Source: Chitinophaga pinensis
GTDB lineage: Bacteria > Bacteroidota > Bacteroidia > Flavobacteriales_D > Crocinitomicaceae
Direction: 5' to 3'
NCBI GenBank assembly: GCA_945870115.1
Contig: CAMBRH010000087.1
Coordinates: 1 to 12,020, forward strand
Length of the DNA: 12,020 nucleotides
Each line of letters begins with the position of its first letter. The stretch's first letter is position 1. The position numbers were made by a program, and so were the translations under genes. This document shows positions 1 through 7,017 of this stretch, piece after piece. The notes beneath the pieces are model-generated. The model worked only from the letters and a program-made list of their open reading frames with translations, was not told the DNA's origin and made no database searches.

Positions 1-1624
1 CATCCGTAATTACAATTACTAAATTTGTTCCATCAGCAATAAATGATTTTTTTGCTTCTTTGAAACCCAATTTTATTCCAGCTGATCCAGCAGTGTAACC
101 AATTGCTTTCAATTCTGAAACTTTCTCTTTTATGCTTTCTTTTTCTGAACCAGAACTTGATTCCATAATTACAGAGGCTTCTGACGAATAAGTTACCAAG
201 GAAATTTTATCCTCTGGACGTAAAATTTCAAGTAAATTCAACATACTGGATTTTAACAAACCAATTTTATCATTTGATGCCATTGAATTCGAAATATCCA
301 AGACAAAAACCACATTTACAGGTTTAAAATAAGTCGGATCAAAATCAGCGATTTCAAAATCTTCTAAATTATGCGTTTTTGGTTTTTCAACTTTGATAAA
401 AATTTCATCTGAATTAGAGCAGCCATTAAAATCTGTTCCAATAACTTTATAAATTTTGCTTGAATCTGGAATAAAAAGTTCACCTTGAATTACCTTATTA
501 TTCCAAGTATAAGTATATCCGCCAGAAGCACTTAACTTAGTAGTTTCTCCTTGAAATATTGTTTGGTCTTCGCCAGCGTTAATTATTGGTAAGAGATTGA
601 CTTTTACAAAAACGCTTGAAGTTGATTTACAACCAGATTCATTTGTTGAACTTACAGTATAGGTTTTACTTTCTTTTGGTTCAAAAGCTACATTTTGAAA
701 AATTCCATTGTCCCAAGAATAATTTTTTCCACCTGAAGCATTTAAAACAACTTTCTCACCAATACAAATCGTTTTGTTTTCGCCAGCTATGATTTTTTGA
801 CCTGACATATTTGTTACCGAAACAGCTTTTGTAATCTTGCTAAAACATTCATTTTCTGTATCATAAAATGCAGCGTAATAAGTTCCACTAGAAACATTTT
901 CTCCTGAAATTTGATTTTCTTTAGTTGCTTGAGAATTTGTGTGCCACGTTAAACTTGTTCCCAGTGGTAAATTTGTTGCTTTAATTGAATTTAAATTGAC
1001 AAAATTATTTTCACAGGTTCCACTTAAACTTGTTTTTGTTAAATTTGGAATTAATCTTTCAACCTTACAGATTTCTTCTTTTTTATTTAAAGTACAAAGT
1101 GAAAAGATTGAACCATTTTCTCCGCCATTACCTGAAATTGTTAGTGTAGTAAAAGGAGTTTTACTTTTAATTGTGAAAATTCCTCCAGCTCCTTCATTAG
1201 TTGAATTTGCTCCACTGAAAATTTGATTTCCATCTATCCTTGAATAACATGAGTTTTTGGATTCAATCGTTGGAATTTCTGATTTATCGGTTGTGAATAT
1301 AAAATTTTCATCTCTCGGAAAACCTGAGGCAGTAATGACAATTGAAACTTGCGTGATTGCTTTGCTAAAATTTAAATTATAAACAAATGGTCCAGTTGAT
1401 CCAAGCCACATAGCATTAGCAGGAGTTGTAACAGAGCATGAAGTATATACTCCATAATAAGTTGAAACACTTCCTGTGAAAGTATGAGTAACATCAATTC
1501 CATCCATTTTACAGGGAGGAACAACAGAAAATTGACAGTCCTGAGAAAAAACTGAAAAATTTAAAACAGAAATAATTGCAAATAATATGCTAAATTTAGT
1601 TATATATTTTGGTTGATTTGTCAT
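1..1624 (-). CDS. Secreted Ig-like/VWA-domain protein, C-terminus cut by window edge
   Basis: The reading frame is open from ATG at 1624-1622 to the left edge, giving 541 complete residues. Residues 1-27 form a signal peptide (Lys-containing start, hydrophobic core, cleavage near VFS|QDC), so the protein is exported. Residues 28-200 are a cysteine-containing, probably beta-rich region I cannot name. About 204-270 looks like an Ig-like module. Two clearer related Ig/PKD-like repeats follow at 280-342 and 350-412, both starting AGE and containing an ASGG..Y.W core and a late Gly-Cys. From about 435 there is a von Willebrand factor A domain: the metal-binding MIDAS residues are visible as DISNS at 443-447, Thr511 and the Asp of ITD at 541. 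VWA domains usually bind ligands through a divalent metal. Here an extracellular or surface adhesion role is inferred only. The missing part could hold a type IX secretion tail or further domains. A weak promoter (TTTG at 1670-1667, N21, TATATTCT at 1645-1638) precedes it. Confidence 0.88.
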   Translation of the reverse strand, partial: MTNQPKYITKFSILFAIISVLNFSVFSQDCQFSVVPPCKMDGIDVTHTFTGSVSTYYGVYTSCSVTTPANAMWLGSTGPFVYNLNFSKAITQVSIVITASGFPRDENFIFTTDKSEIPTIESKNSCYSRIDGNQIFSGANSTNEGAGGIFTIKSKTPFTTLTISGNGGENGSIFSLCTLNKKEEICKVERLIPNLTKTSLSGTCENNFVNLNSIKATNLPLGTSLTWHTNSQATKENQISGENVSSGTYYAAFYDTENECFSKITKAVSVTNMSGQKIIAGENKTICIGEKVVLNASGGKNYSWDNGIFQNVAFEPKESKTYTVSSTNESGCKSTSSVFVKVNLLPIINAGEDQTIFQGETTKLSASGGYTYTWNNKVIQGELFIPDSSKIYKVIGTDFNGCSNSDEIFIKVEKPKTHNLEDFEIADFDPTYFKPVNVVFVLDISNSMASNDKIGLLKSSMLNLLEILRPEDKISLVTYSSEASVIMESSSGSEKESIKEKVSELKAIGYTAGSAGIKLGFKEAKKSFIADGTNLVIVITD

Positions 1625-1671
1625 TGAATATTTTTTGAGAATATACACTTTTATTTCAAATTCGTTCAAAC

Positions 1672-1705
1672 AAAAAAAGATTTAACTTTCGCTAAATCTT
1701 TTTTT
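1672..1705 (-). terminator. Rho-independent terminator after the Bax inhibitor-1 gene
   Basis: Arms at 1672-1684 and 1693-1705 are perfectly complementary over 13 bp. On the minus strand the loop region adds a G-U and a C-G pair closing a GAAA tetraloop, and the stem ends in a run of T. It lies 22 bp past the stop of the minus-strand gene at 1727, and the A-rich opposite arm could also stop plus-strand transcription. It should insulate the VWA gene from its upstream neighbour. Confidence 0.8.
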
Positions 1706-1726
1706 TAAAATAATTTATATCTAAAA

Positions 1727-2455
1727 TTAATCTCTACTTCCCATTAATCTCAAAAGAGATAGAAACAAATTGATGAATAAAATATATAGCATCAATCCGC
1801 CAATCAAAGATAATTTCTTTTTGTCTAAATGTCCGATGTTTGGATCTTCACCTATGTATTTTAGGCGCTGCATTTCATAAGCTGTTAAACCTGTGAAAAC
1901 AAAAACACCAATAACTGAAATCCAAAAGGAAATCATTTCACTTCCCATAAAGAAATTTACTAAACCAGCAATAAAAATTCCGATAAAAGCCATGTATAAT
2001 AAACTTCCGAATTTTGTTAAATCTGTTTTAGTTGTATATCCTAAAATTGCCATCACAGCAAAAGATCCTGCAGTTGTTAAAAACGTAGTGAAAATTGAAC
2101 CAATATCATATACAACAAAAATTGTACTTAAACTCAAACCCATTAAGGTTGCATAAAGTCCAAAAAGTATAAATAAAACTGGCATAGAAAGTCTATTATA
2201 CGCCATTTGAATTAACATTCCCAATCCAAGTGGTGCAAAGGCTACAACATAAAATAAGGGAGAGACAGCTGCTTTACCGTTTGAAAAAGTAATGAAATAC
2301 TCGCTAACGAATTCCGGTGTTCCACATAAATATGCAATTGAACCAGAAATTCCCAATGCAATAAACATGTAAGTATAAACATTTACGAAAAATTCGCTTG
2401 TCATGGCTTTTGCATCTGAGCCATATTGTTTTTGTTGAAAAATATTGTCTAACAT
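1727..2455 (-). CDS. Bax inhibitor-1 (BI-1/YccA-YbhL) family membrane protein
   Basis: The 242-residue protein has seven likely membrane segments (about 28-46, 66-86, 91-115, 119-139, 151-170, 175-191, 213-237), the topology and length of bacterial BI-1 proteins. The family signature TAYEMQ is at 191-196, and the C-terminal INLFLSLLRL segment at 228-237 is also typical. Members sit in the inner membrane. The Bacillus homologue YetJ is a pH-sensitive calcium leak, and E. coli YccA interacts with FtsH. Which role applies here is not known. The family's usual Asp in TAYD is Glu194. The Asp usual in the C-terminal LYLDFINLF motif seems replaced by Leu226 (LYILFINLF). The gene lies 100 bp downstream of folE with its own possible promoter and ends at a strong terminator, so it is probably transcribed alone or with read-through from folE. 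Confidence 0.9.
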   Translation of the reverse strand: MLDNIFQQKQYGSDAKAMTSEFFVNVYTYMFIALGISGSIAYLCGTPEFVSEYFITFSNGKAAVSPLFYVVAFAPLGLGMLIQMAYNRLSMPVLFILFGLYATLMGLSLSTIFVVYDIGSIFTTFLTTAGSFAVMAILGYTTKTDLTKFGSLLYMAFIGIFIAGLVNFFMGSEMISFWISVIGVFVFTGLTAYEMQRLKYIGEDPNIGHLDKKKLSLIGGLMLYILFINLFLSLLRLMGSRD

Positions 2456-2481
2456 TTTTGAATTAATTTATAATTTTTGTG

Positions 2482-2515
2482 CTAATTTACTATAAAAATT
2501 GAGACTTAAAGTCAA
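2482..2515 (-). promoter_or_regulatory. Possible Bacteroidota promoter of the Bax inhibitor-1 gene
   Basis: On the minus strand TTG (2515-2513) is followed after 23 bases by TAAATTAG (2489-2482), one base off the TAnnTTTG consensus. The spacing lies within the 17-23 range reported for Flavobacterium. The -33 element overlaps a small palindrome, GACTTTAAGTC, at 2503-2513. In AT-rich DNA this is only moderate support. Confidence 0.35.
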
Positions 2516-2555
2516 TTTCAATTTAATATTTGTTAAAAATTAGAAAATAATAAAT

Positions 2556-3146
2556 TTAGTGCAATTTTGCTTGAATTAAATTGATAAATTCTTTTCTGGT
2601 AGAATCATTTGTCATAAATAAGCCTGTGAATGCACTTGAAGTTGTAACTGAGTTTTGTTTTTGAACACCACGCATTTGCATGCACATGTGAGAACATTCA
2701 ATTACTACTGCAACTCCTTTTGGTTTTAAAGTTGCTTGAATGCAATCGCGAATTTCAATTGTTAAACGCTCTTGAACCTGTAATCTTCTTGAAAAAGCAT
2801 CAACAACTCTTGGGATTTTACTCAAACCAACTATTGTTCCGTCAGGAATATATGCAATATGAGCTTTTCCAAAGAAAGGCAACATGTGGTGTTCGCACAT
2901 GGAATAAACTTCAATGTCTTTTACGATTACCATTTCAGAATATTCTTCTTGAAACAATGCTGATTTTAATATTTCCGCTGGATCTAAATCGTAGCCGTGT
3001 GTCAAAAATTGTAGTGCCTTTGCTACTCTTTCTGGTGTTTTAAGTAAACCTTCTCTGTTTGGATCTTCTCCAATGTCGCTTAAAATATCCGTATAGACTT
3101 TTGCAATTTTATTAGTTGTTTCCTCGTTATAATATTGATCGCTCAT
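2556..3146 (-). CDS. folE: GTP cyclohydrolase I (FolE type)
   Basis: FolE converts GTP to 7,8-dihydroneopterin triphosphate and formate in the cytoplasm, the first step of folate and other pterin pathways. The enzyme is normally a homodecamer. The 196-residue protein is slightly shorter than the E. coli enzyme (about 222 residues). The zinc site is intact: Cys84 and His87 in MCEHHMLPF, and Cys155 in CSHMCMQMRG, with His153 matching the catalytic His. GLSKIPRVV (107-115), RRLQVQERLT (120-129) and the C-terminal SAFTGLFM (171-178) are further family motifs. It is 38 bp downstream of the PTPS/QueD-family gene, which uses its product, so the two are probably one transcript. No good promoter lies in the gap. 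Confidence 0.97.
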   Translation of the reverse strand: MSDQYYNEETTNKIAKVYTDILSDIGEDPNREGLLKTPERVAKALQFLTHGYDLDPAEILKSALFQEEYSEMVIVKDIEVYSMCEHHMLPFFGKAHIAYIPDGTIVGLSKIPRVVDAFSRRLQVQERLTIEIRDCIQATLKPKGVAVVIECSHMCMQMRGVQKQNSVTTSSAFTGLFMTNDSTRKEFINLIQAKLH

Positions 3147-3184
3147 TTAATTTTTTGTATTTGTATAAGTTAAACGATTAACAA

Positions 3185-3616
3185 TCAAAATGGTTCATTT
3201 CCACCGTAATATTCTACAAAATTATTTTCAGTTTCAACTAATTTTATTTTTGCCAATTCTCCACCTAATTCTTTTATTTTTAAGTCTAAGCGTTCCCAAA
3301 TTTTGATAATGACATTTTCCGTTGAAGCCATTAATCCTTTCAAGAAATCAACGTCTAAATTCAAATTTCTGTGATCTAAATGATCTATAACTTCAACTTT
3401 AATTAATTCACTCAAAGTTTTTAAGTCAATTACAAATCCAGTTTCTTCATTTGGAGTGCCTTTTACAGTTACAAATAAATCAAAATTATGTCCGTGCCAA
3501 TTTTTATTGCTGCAACGTCCAAAAACTTGTTCATTTTTCTCATCTGACCATTCTTCTCTCCACAATTTGTGCGCAGCGTTGAATCTTTCTCTCCTTGTAA
3601 TGTAAACTGTACTCAC
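3185..3616 (-). CDS. 6-pyruvoyltetrahydropterin synthase / QueD family protein
   Basis: This COG0720 protein has 143 residues. The zinc-binding histidines are His16 (FNAAH), His41 and His43 (HGHN). The catalytic residues are Cys35, Asp81-His82 (LDHRNL) and Glu128 (VETENN). Family members act on dihydroneopterin triphosphate: PTPS makes 6-pyruvoyltetrahydropterin for biopterin-type cofactors, and QueD makes 6-carboxytetrahydropterin for queuosine and other deazapurines. The catalytic Cys is five residues before HGH (C-x5-HGH), as in animal PTPS (PTPS-II). E. coli and Bacillus QueD have C-x3-HGH. FGRCSNKN, LDHRNL and STENV also resemble the animal enzyme. Automatic pipelines would probably name it 6-carboxytetrahydropterin synthase, but the motif favours a PTPS-II-type activity. 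It is first in a pair with folE and has a perfect TAnnTTTG box 19 bp upstream of its start. Confidence 0.9.
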   Translation of the reverse strand: MSTVYITRRERFNAAHKLWREEWSDEKNEQVFGRCSNKNWHGHNFDLFVTVKGTPNEETGFVIDLKTLSELIKVEVIDHLDHRNLNLDVDFLKGLMASTENVIIKIWERLDLKIKELGGELAKIKLVETENNFVEYYGGNEPF

Positions 3617-3634
3617 TTTTTCTTAATTAAGGTA

Positions 3635-3642
3635 CAAAAGTA
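3635..3642 (-). promoter_or_regulatory. -7 promoter box upstream of the PTPS-folE pair
   Basis: The minus strand reads TACTTTTG at 3642-3635, a perfect TAnnTTTG match, 18 bases before the ATG at 3616. A start about 7 bases downstream would leave a leader of roughly 12 nt. No clear -33 TTG is seen at the right distance, so support comes from the box and its position alone. Confidence 0.45.
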
Positions 3643-3660
3643 ATGATTTTTCATAAAAAA

Positions 3661-3688
3661 TTATGAATTATGAGTTATGAGTTATGAA
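3661..3688. repeat. Four tandem 7-bp repeats, TTATGAR
   Basis: Four consecutive heptamers read TTATGAA, TTATGAG, TTATGAG, TTATGAA on the plus strand, with a decayed fifth unit at 3689-3695. They lie between the start of the PTPS-family gene and the end of the MFS gene. A related array with the same orientation is at 6039-6066. Confidence 0.8.
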
Positions 3689-3727
3689 TTAAGTTAAATA
3701 ATATGATTTAGTCACTACAAAAATCGA

Positions 3728-3763
3728 GTCTTTTGTCTTTCGTCTTAAAGTCTTTCGTCTATT
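3728..3763. repeat. 7-bp repeats, GTCTTTY, reaching into the MFS stop codon
   Basis: Units read GTCTTTT, GTCTTTC, GTCTTAA, then after one extra base GTCTTTC and GTCTATT. On the minus strand the 11-mer AGACGAAAGAC occurs twice. The array runs into the stop codon of the MFS gene (complement of 3759-3761) and so lies at its 3' end. The sequence differs from the TTATGAR array nearby but the 7-bp unit length is the same. Confidence 0.7.
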
Positions 3764-5003
3764 CTTCAGTGAAGTCCAAATCCTTATCATGTGTTTCTGG
3801 AATGGTCAAAGTCGAATAAAATCCAAGTGCAAAAGCTATAAATCCAACCAAAGAACCCGCCAAAATAACTCCTAAACTTACTTTTGAACCATCAAATAAA
3901 AGTGTCATCAAAACTACTGTTCCACGCACCATATTTGGAATTGTAGTGGCAGCAGTTGAACGAATATTTGTTCCAAATTGTTCTGCTCCAACTGTTACAA
4001 ACATTGCCCAATAACCTGTTCCAAGTCCAAGCCATGCGCAATAAAAATAGTAGGTTGATGCACTTTTGTAGGGATAAAACAACATTAATAAAACGCCAAT
4101 TAAGGTAAAAAGCATCATCCAAAAAATAGCTTTTTTACGTGATTTTAAATAATGACTTATAAATCCGCTAGCTAAATCTCCGACGGAAATTCCTATGTAC
4201 GCCCACATGATTGCATTTCCGGGTTTTATTTCTTCAGAAAGGTTTAAAACTTCTCCAAATTGATTTCCTAACATAGCTAAAATACCGATGCAAAACCAAG
4301 TTGGTAAACCAATTCCAATGCATTTTAAATAGCGAATAAATCGATCCCAATTGTTGAAAAACATCAAAAAACTTCCTTTTTTAATCGATTTATCCTTCAC
4401 AATTTCTTTGTAAATTCCTGATTCGATTACGCCAACTCTCAATAAAAGCAAGCACAATCCCATTGCACCACCAATCCAATAAGCAATTGTCCAGTCTCCT
4501 GCTAATTCAACTGTGAAATTTGCAACAACTGCTCCAAAAAGTCCAAATCCAGCAACGATCGAAGTTCCAATTGCTCTTAATTCTTTAGGCAATGATTCTG
4601 AAACGAGTGTAATTCCAGCACCGAGTTCTCCTGCTAAGCCAACACCTGCAATGAAACGCAATAAAATATAGGCATTTCCTTTGTCCATAAAATCGATATG
4701 TGGCAAAAATCCACAAGCAATGTTTGCAAATGAATATAGAATTATCGATCCAAAAAGTACAGAAAGTCTTCCTTTTTTATCACCCAAAACTCCCCACAAA
4801 ACTCCCCCGATTAAAAGACCAATCATTTGCCAGTTAAGAATAGAAACTCCAACGGTGTCAGGATTTAAGCCTAAATCTTGTAAACTTGGAACACGTACTA
4901 TTCCAAATAAAAGTAAATCGTAAATATCTACAAAATAACCTAATGAAGCAATAACGACAGGTAAACTAAATAGTTTTAGTAAATTTTCTTTTTTTCTTAA
5001 CAT
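3759..5003 (-). CDS. Major facilitator superfamily transporter
   Basis: The 414-residue protein is highly hydrophobic, with about twelve membrane segments expected for the family. The MFS motif A between TM2 and TM3 is clear at 67-79 (GVLWGVLGDKKGR, with Asp75 and Arg79). TM1 contains acidic residues Asp26 and Asp29 in GYFVDIYDLLLFG, as in many proton-coupled organic acid and phosphate symporters. RFIAGVGLAGELGAG (116-130) followed by SESLPKELRAIGTS (135-148) matches the TM4-TM5 region of the metabolite:H+ symporter-like and sugar-porter-like branches. Transport across the inner membrane coupled to protons is inferred, and the substrate cannot be told. It is divergent from the secreted phosphoesterase-fold gene at 5065 with only 61 bp between starts, so the two may share control. 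The stop codon lies within a heptamer repeat array. Confidence 0.9.
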   Translation of the reverse strand: MLRKKENLLKLFSLPVVIASLGYFVDIYDLLLFGIVRVPSLQDLGLNPDTVGVSILNWQMIGLLIGGVLWGVLGDKKGRLSVLFGSIILYSFANIACGFLPHIDFMDKGNAYILLRFIAGVGLAGELGAGITLVSESLPKELRAIGTSIVAGFGLFGAVVANFTVELAGDWTIAYWIGGAMGLCLLLLRVGVIESGIYKEIVKDKSIKKGSFLMFFNNWDRFIRYLKCIGIGLPTWFCIGILAMLGNQFGEVLNLSEEIKPGNAIMWAYIGISVGDLASGFISHYLKSRKKAIFWMMLFTLIGVLLMLFYPYKSASTYYFYCAWLGLGTGYWAMFVTVGAEQFGTNIRSTAATTIPNMVRGTVVLMTLLFDGSKVSLGVILAGSLVGFIAFALGFYSTLTIPETHDKDLDFTEE

Positions 5004-5026
5004 ATCTTTAACGTGAAAAGGTTAAA

Positions 5027-5043
5027 TAATTTTGGTATATTTG
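5027..5043 (+). promoter_or_regulatory. Two successive TAnnTTTG boxes upstream of the secreted EEP gene
   Basis: TAATTTTG (5027-5034) and TATATTTG (5036-5043) both match TAnnTTTG exactly. The second would place the start near 5050, about 15 nt before the ATG at 5065. No clean -33 TTG is present; GTG at 5013-5015 is the best-placed candidate for the second box (20-base spacer). Confidence 0.5.
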
Positions 5044-5064
5044 TCTTTAAAATAAAACAAAACC

Positions 5065-6033
5065 ATGATTAAATTAAACAAAACAATTTTAATTTTAGCA
5101 TTTATTTCGTTTGCAAATGTAATCGGATTTTCCCAAACTTATAATATTGGTTTCTATAATGTTGAAAATTTATTTGACACAATTGATGATCCTAAAAAAG
5201 ACGATGCTGAATTTCTACCAAATGGAAAATATGAATGGACTTCAAAACGTTTTGACGAAAAAATCCAACACATTAATAAAGTAATGGATGAAATGGGACC
5301 AATTTTGGTTCTTGGAATGTGTGAAATTGAGAATAAAGAAGTTATATATAATGTTTTAGATAAATCAATTTACAAAAATACACATGGAGTTGTACATTAT
5401 GATTCTCCTGACGAAAGAGGAATTGATGTTGGAATGATTTACGACAGTACAAAATTAAAATTACTCAAATCAGGAAATATTCGTTTTACTTTACCTGGAA
5501 AGGAAAAACCTTCATCAAGAGACATTGTTTGGGGTAAATTTTTGAGTAAAAAAGACACTTTATTTGTGATGATAAATCACTGGCCAAGTAGGAGAGGAGG
5601 AGCTGATGATTCTGAGAAAAATAGAATTGAAGCAGCAAAAAACGCAAGACATTTCATCGATTCTTTGGAAGTGAAAAATCCGAAGTATAAATTGGTTTTA
5701 ATGGGAGATTTAAACGATTATCCTGAAAATGTTGCTCCAAAAATGGTTGCTGAAAAATTAGTTGAAATGATTTGCAAGGAATCTGGAGAATTTGGCGGTT
5801 CGTATTTACATGATGGAGAATGGAATGTCTTAGATCACATCATGGCTTCACCAGGATTACGAGGAAAAAAAGGTTTGAAAACAACAATTGGTTCTGGGAA
5901 AATACTTTCTCCAGCATTTTTAATTGAAGAATATAAAGGAAAAAAGCAGCCATTTAGAACGTATGTTGGAGCAAATAAATATTTGGGAGGATATTCAGAT
6001 CATTTGCCGGTATTGATTCAGGTGAAGCTTTAA
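5065..6033 (+). CDS. Secreted endonuclease/exonuclease/phosphatase family protein
   Basis: The 322-residue protein starts with a signal peptide (about 1-23, ending IGFSQ), so it acts outside the cytoplasm. The rest is one EEP (DNase I-like) domain with all core motifs: FYNVENLFD (30-38, Asn32), CEIEN (86-90, metal-binding Glu87), NHWPSR (171-176, His172), GDLND (214-218, Asp215 and Asn217), LDH (256-258) and SDHLP (311-315, catalytic Asp312-His313). This fold hydrolyses phosphodiester or phosphomonoester bonds with a divalent metal. The substrate could be DNA, RNA, a nucleotide or a phospholipid and cannot be told from sequence. The complete active site suggests an active enzyme. It is transcribed away from the MFS gene, and a heptamer repeat begins 6 bp after its stop. 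Confidence 0.92.
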   Translation: MIKLNKTILILAFISFANVIGFSQTYNIGFYNVENLFDTIDDPKKDDAEFLPNGKYEWTSKRFDEKIQHINKVMDEMGPILVLGMCEIENKEVIYNVLDKSIYKNTHGVVHYDSPDERGIDVGMIYDSTKLKLLKSGNIRFTLPGKEKPSSRDIVWGKFLSKKDTLFVMINHWPSRRGGADDSEKNRIEAAKNARHFIDSLEVKNPKYKLVLMGDLNDYPENVAPKMVAEKLVEMICKESGEFGGSYLHDGEWNVLDHIMASPGLRGKKGLKTTIGSGKILSPAFLIEEYKGKKQPFRTYVGANKYLGGYSDHLPVLIQVKL

Positions 6034-6038
6034 AAGAG

Positions 6039-6066
6039 TTATGAATTTTGAATGATGAGTTATGAA
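6039..6066. repeat. Degenerate 7-bp repeats related to TTATGAR
   Basis: Consecutive heptamers read TTATGAA, TTTTGAA, TGATGAG, TTATGAA on the plus strand. The outer units equal those of the array at 3661-3688. The array begins 5 bases after the stop codon of the secreted EEP gene, so this repeat type again sits at a gene end. Confidence 0.7.
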
Positions 6067-6188
6067 TGCCTTAATTCAAATTCAATATTTTTTTGACTAG
6101 GAAATTATGCTAATCAATTGCGAGTCTGTATTCTTGAAACAAAAATAGTATTATCCTACATTATGAACTTTATTTAAAATCAACAAAA

Positions 6189-6965
6189 ATGGGTAAATCG
6201 TTGAAGTTAATCTTTAGTTTGGCTTTATGTTTTGTAAATTTATTTTTAAATGCTCAATCGGATAAAGAAATATTGGAAAAGTCAGTTGATAATTTTAGGA
6301 CTATATATCCAAAATTTGATTCAATTATAAAAAATTTTGATATTAAAAAGACAATTCAATTGCAATTAAATTCAGTTCAAAAAATTTATTATTTTAATAA
6401 TGAAAATCATAACTTGTCATTTCTTGATAGTTTAGGGTCAACTCATAAAACAATTATTTTAATTAATAATAAATGGTTAGATAGTGTAGGTGTAAATTTA
6501 GATTTTTTACATTCACAAGAATTAAATGTAAAATTTAATGGATGTATTATATATAAGTTTTCTAAAAGAAATACAATTAACTGGGTTATTTTTGAAAATT
6601 CAAAGATAAGTCAAGAGGTATTTGGTGCTGATTCAAATATCAAAGACTTTAAGTTTCCAAAATTCTATAATGTTATTATTCAAGGTAAAAGATTTTCAAT
6701 AAATTCGTCGTTTAAAGGAGTTATTGAATATTTTTATAATGATAATATAAATTTTGAAAAGGATACAAGAGAATCATTTTTATTTCAAATTAAGTATAAT
6801 TTATCACCATTTAAAAAGGAGTTTTCATATTTTCAAATAGGAAATAAGAGCTTACAAATTGTAAATCGAAAATTTAAAATACTAAATTACCGAGTATTTA
6901 ATGGAGATAAATTGACAAAACTAAAGCCAAAAAAAGATTATGAAATGTTAATTAGTTCCAAATAA
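6189..6965 (+). CDS. Secreted protein of unknown function
   Basis: I do not recognise this 258-residue protein. Residues 1-22 are a signal peptide (Lys3 and Lys6, hydrophobic core, LNA|QS cleavage), so it is probably periplasmic, surface-bound or secreted. The mature part has no lipobox, no second membrane segment and no C-terminal sorting domain that I can see. It is rich in Asn, Lys, Ile and Phe, and alternating hydrophobic stretches (for example 109-116 and 159-166) suggest beta structure. The codons are strikingly AT-rich, more so than those of the flanking folE-like and lon genes, which fits a fast-evolving or acquired gene. It stands alone, 155 bp after the EEP gene and convergent with lon. 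A weak promoter (TTG 6134-6136, N20, TACATTAT 6157-6164) could drive it. Confidence 0.7.
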   Translation: MGKSLKLIFSLALCFVNLFLNAQSDKEILEKSVDNFRTIYPKFDSIIKNFDIKKTIQLQLNSVQKIYYFNNENHNLSFLDSLGSTHKTIILINNKWLDSVGVNLDFLHSQELNVKFNGCIIYKFSKRNTINWVIFENSKISQEVFGADSNIKDFKFPKFYNVIIQGKRFSINSSFKGVIEYFYNDNINFEKDTRESFLFQIKYNLSPFKKEFSYFQIGNKSLQIVNRKFKILNYRVFNGDKLTKLKPKKDYEMLISSK

Positions 6966-7017
6966 CTCCATTTTTCAGAACAATTTTATAGAATAAATAT
7001 TACATCTTCAAGCAGTG

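Noticed and set aside
939..1226. Plus-strand frame of 95 codons opposite the VWA-protein gene
   Set aside because: It lies wholly inside a well-supported minus-strand gene with a signal peptide and repeats, and shows no family features.
1893..2156. Plus-strand frame opposite the Bax inhibitor-1 gene
   Set aside because: It is the complement of a recognised membrane-protein gene, and its Lys/Pro/Ile-rich product resembles no protein.
2503..2513. GACTTTAAGTC palindrome as an operator of the Bax inhibitor-1 gene
   Set aside because: Five-base arms in AT-rich DNA are expected by chance, and no second copy was seen.
2720..3043. Plus-strand frame opposite folE
   Set aside because: It overlaps conserved FolE motifs on the other strand and has no independent signals.
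3169..3182. GTTAAACGATTAAC as a terminator between the PTPS-family gene and folE
   Set aside because: The stem has only five A/T-rich pairs and no T-run, and the two genes are more likely co-transcribed.
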